DNA of 5,901 nt. Origin: Christiangramia sp. (lineage in GTDB: Bacteria; Bacteroidota; Bacteroidia; Flavobacteriales; Flavobacteriaceae). A program made the position numbers and the translations under genes. The notes below the pieces were generated by a model. It had not been told where the DNA came from. It was given only the letters and a program-made list of their open reading frames with translations, and ran no database searches. Location of the stretch: the NCBI GenBank assembly GCA_024644145.1, contig JAHELO010000117.1:1-5901 (forward strand). Direction: 5' to 3'. Below, one piece after another: positions 5,668 through 5,901 of the stretch (positions are counted from its first letter, which is position 1; every line of letters begins with the position of its first letter).

Positions 5668-5901
5668 TTGAAATCCCCTGAAACAGTAATATTAGCCCTG
5701 GGAAGTAACCTTGGCGACCGGCTGGGTTATATGCAGAATGCCCTTGAAAAGATCCATGAAAAAATTGGCTGGATACATAATATTTCCAAAGTTTATGAGA
5801 CTCCAGCCTGGGGTTTTGAAGGAAATGCATTCCTGAATGCCTGCGTGACTGTTTCTACCAGACTCGAAGCTCAGGAGGTACTTCAGGAGCTTTTAAGGAT
5901 T
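5668..5901 (+). CDS. folK: 2-amino-4-hydroxy-6-hydroxymethyldihydropteridine diphosphokinase (HPPK), partial N-terminal 78 residues
   Basis: HPPK transfers pyrophosphate from ATP to 6-hydroxymethyl-7,8-dihydropterin in folate synthesis, in the cytoplasm. The first 78 residues are present; the right edge cuts the gene before the Mg-binding DxD signature. Visible motifs are ALGSNLGDR (10-18, the conserved GSN with GxR) and VYETPAWGFEGNAFLN (42-57), in which T45, P46, F55 and N57 align with the pterin-pocket residues T42, P43, Y53 and N55 of E. coli HPPK. The frame opens after a TAA at 5659-5661 and has no ATG before the GSN motif. The only workable start is therefore TTG 5668, giving MKSPETVILALGSN; the first in-frame ATG (residue 22) would remove the motif. 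In several Bacteroidota folK is fused to a deoxynucleoside kinase domain; whether that holds here lies outside the window. It is divergent from the transporter gene across 106 bp. Confidence 0.92.
   Translation, partial: MKSPETVILALGSNLGDRLGYMQNALEKIHEKIGWIHNISKVYETPAWGFEGNAFLNACVTVSTRLEAQEVLQELLRI

Noticed and set aside
5630..5830. Minus-strand 66-codon open frame
   Set aside because: It is antisense to folK, whose GSN and pterin-pocket motifs identify the real frame.

Overview
The window reads as a chromosomal segment of a marine-type Flavobacteriaceae bacterium (Bacteroidota), perhaps close to Gramella/Christiangramia or Salegentibacter. The evidence is moderate-to-low GC, A-rich leaders without strong Shine-Dalgarno sites, promoter-like TTG...TAnnTTTG elements, and protein families (bacterial GH3, DUF2797, long AsmA-like protein, YhhQ-type transporter) whose sequences look typically flavobacterial. 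The genus is a guess from protein resemblance only.

Layout, left to right. Positions 1-946 (minus) hold the N-terminal 315 codons of a GH3-family acyl-adenylating protein, cut by the window edge. A 112-bp divergent intergenic region (947-1058) contains a promoter for the right-hand gene, with an 8-bp-arm palindrome sitting between its -33 and -7 elements. Positions 1059-1856 (plus) encode an intact DUF2797 protein with a four-cysteine zinc-type motif and a central region that resembles a GIY-YIG-like fold. Positions 1857-2157 are a 301-bp convergent non-coding spacer. It holds a weak terminator hairpin, two further hairpins, and two degenerate copies of a 29-nt 'AACGyAGTGAAGGA' element related to the dispersed repeats common in Bacteroidota. 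Positions 2158-4860 (minus) encode a 900-residue AsmA-family envelope protein. It overlaps by 4 bp the upstream 4857-5561 (minus) gene for a YhhQ-type queuosine-precursor transporter. A 106-bp divergent intergenic region (5562-5667) follows. Positions 5668-5901 (plus) are the first 78 codons of folK, cut by the window edge.

The two transcription units that can be inferred are the yhhQ-like/asmA-like pair, with a translationally coupled ATGA junction, and the two divergent pairs GH3/DUF2797 and yhhQ/folK. Functionally the set is mixed: uptake of a 7-deazaguanine precursor for tRNA modification, envelope lipid homeostasis, folate synthesis, and two poorly understood proteins. No mobile element, CRISPR array, phage gene, rRNA or tRNA was seen. 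The most promising poorly described item is the DUF2797 protein and its shared control region with GH3. The rest is ordinary core genome. Both genes flanking 5562-5667 appear to begin with TTG codons.
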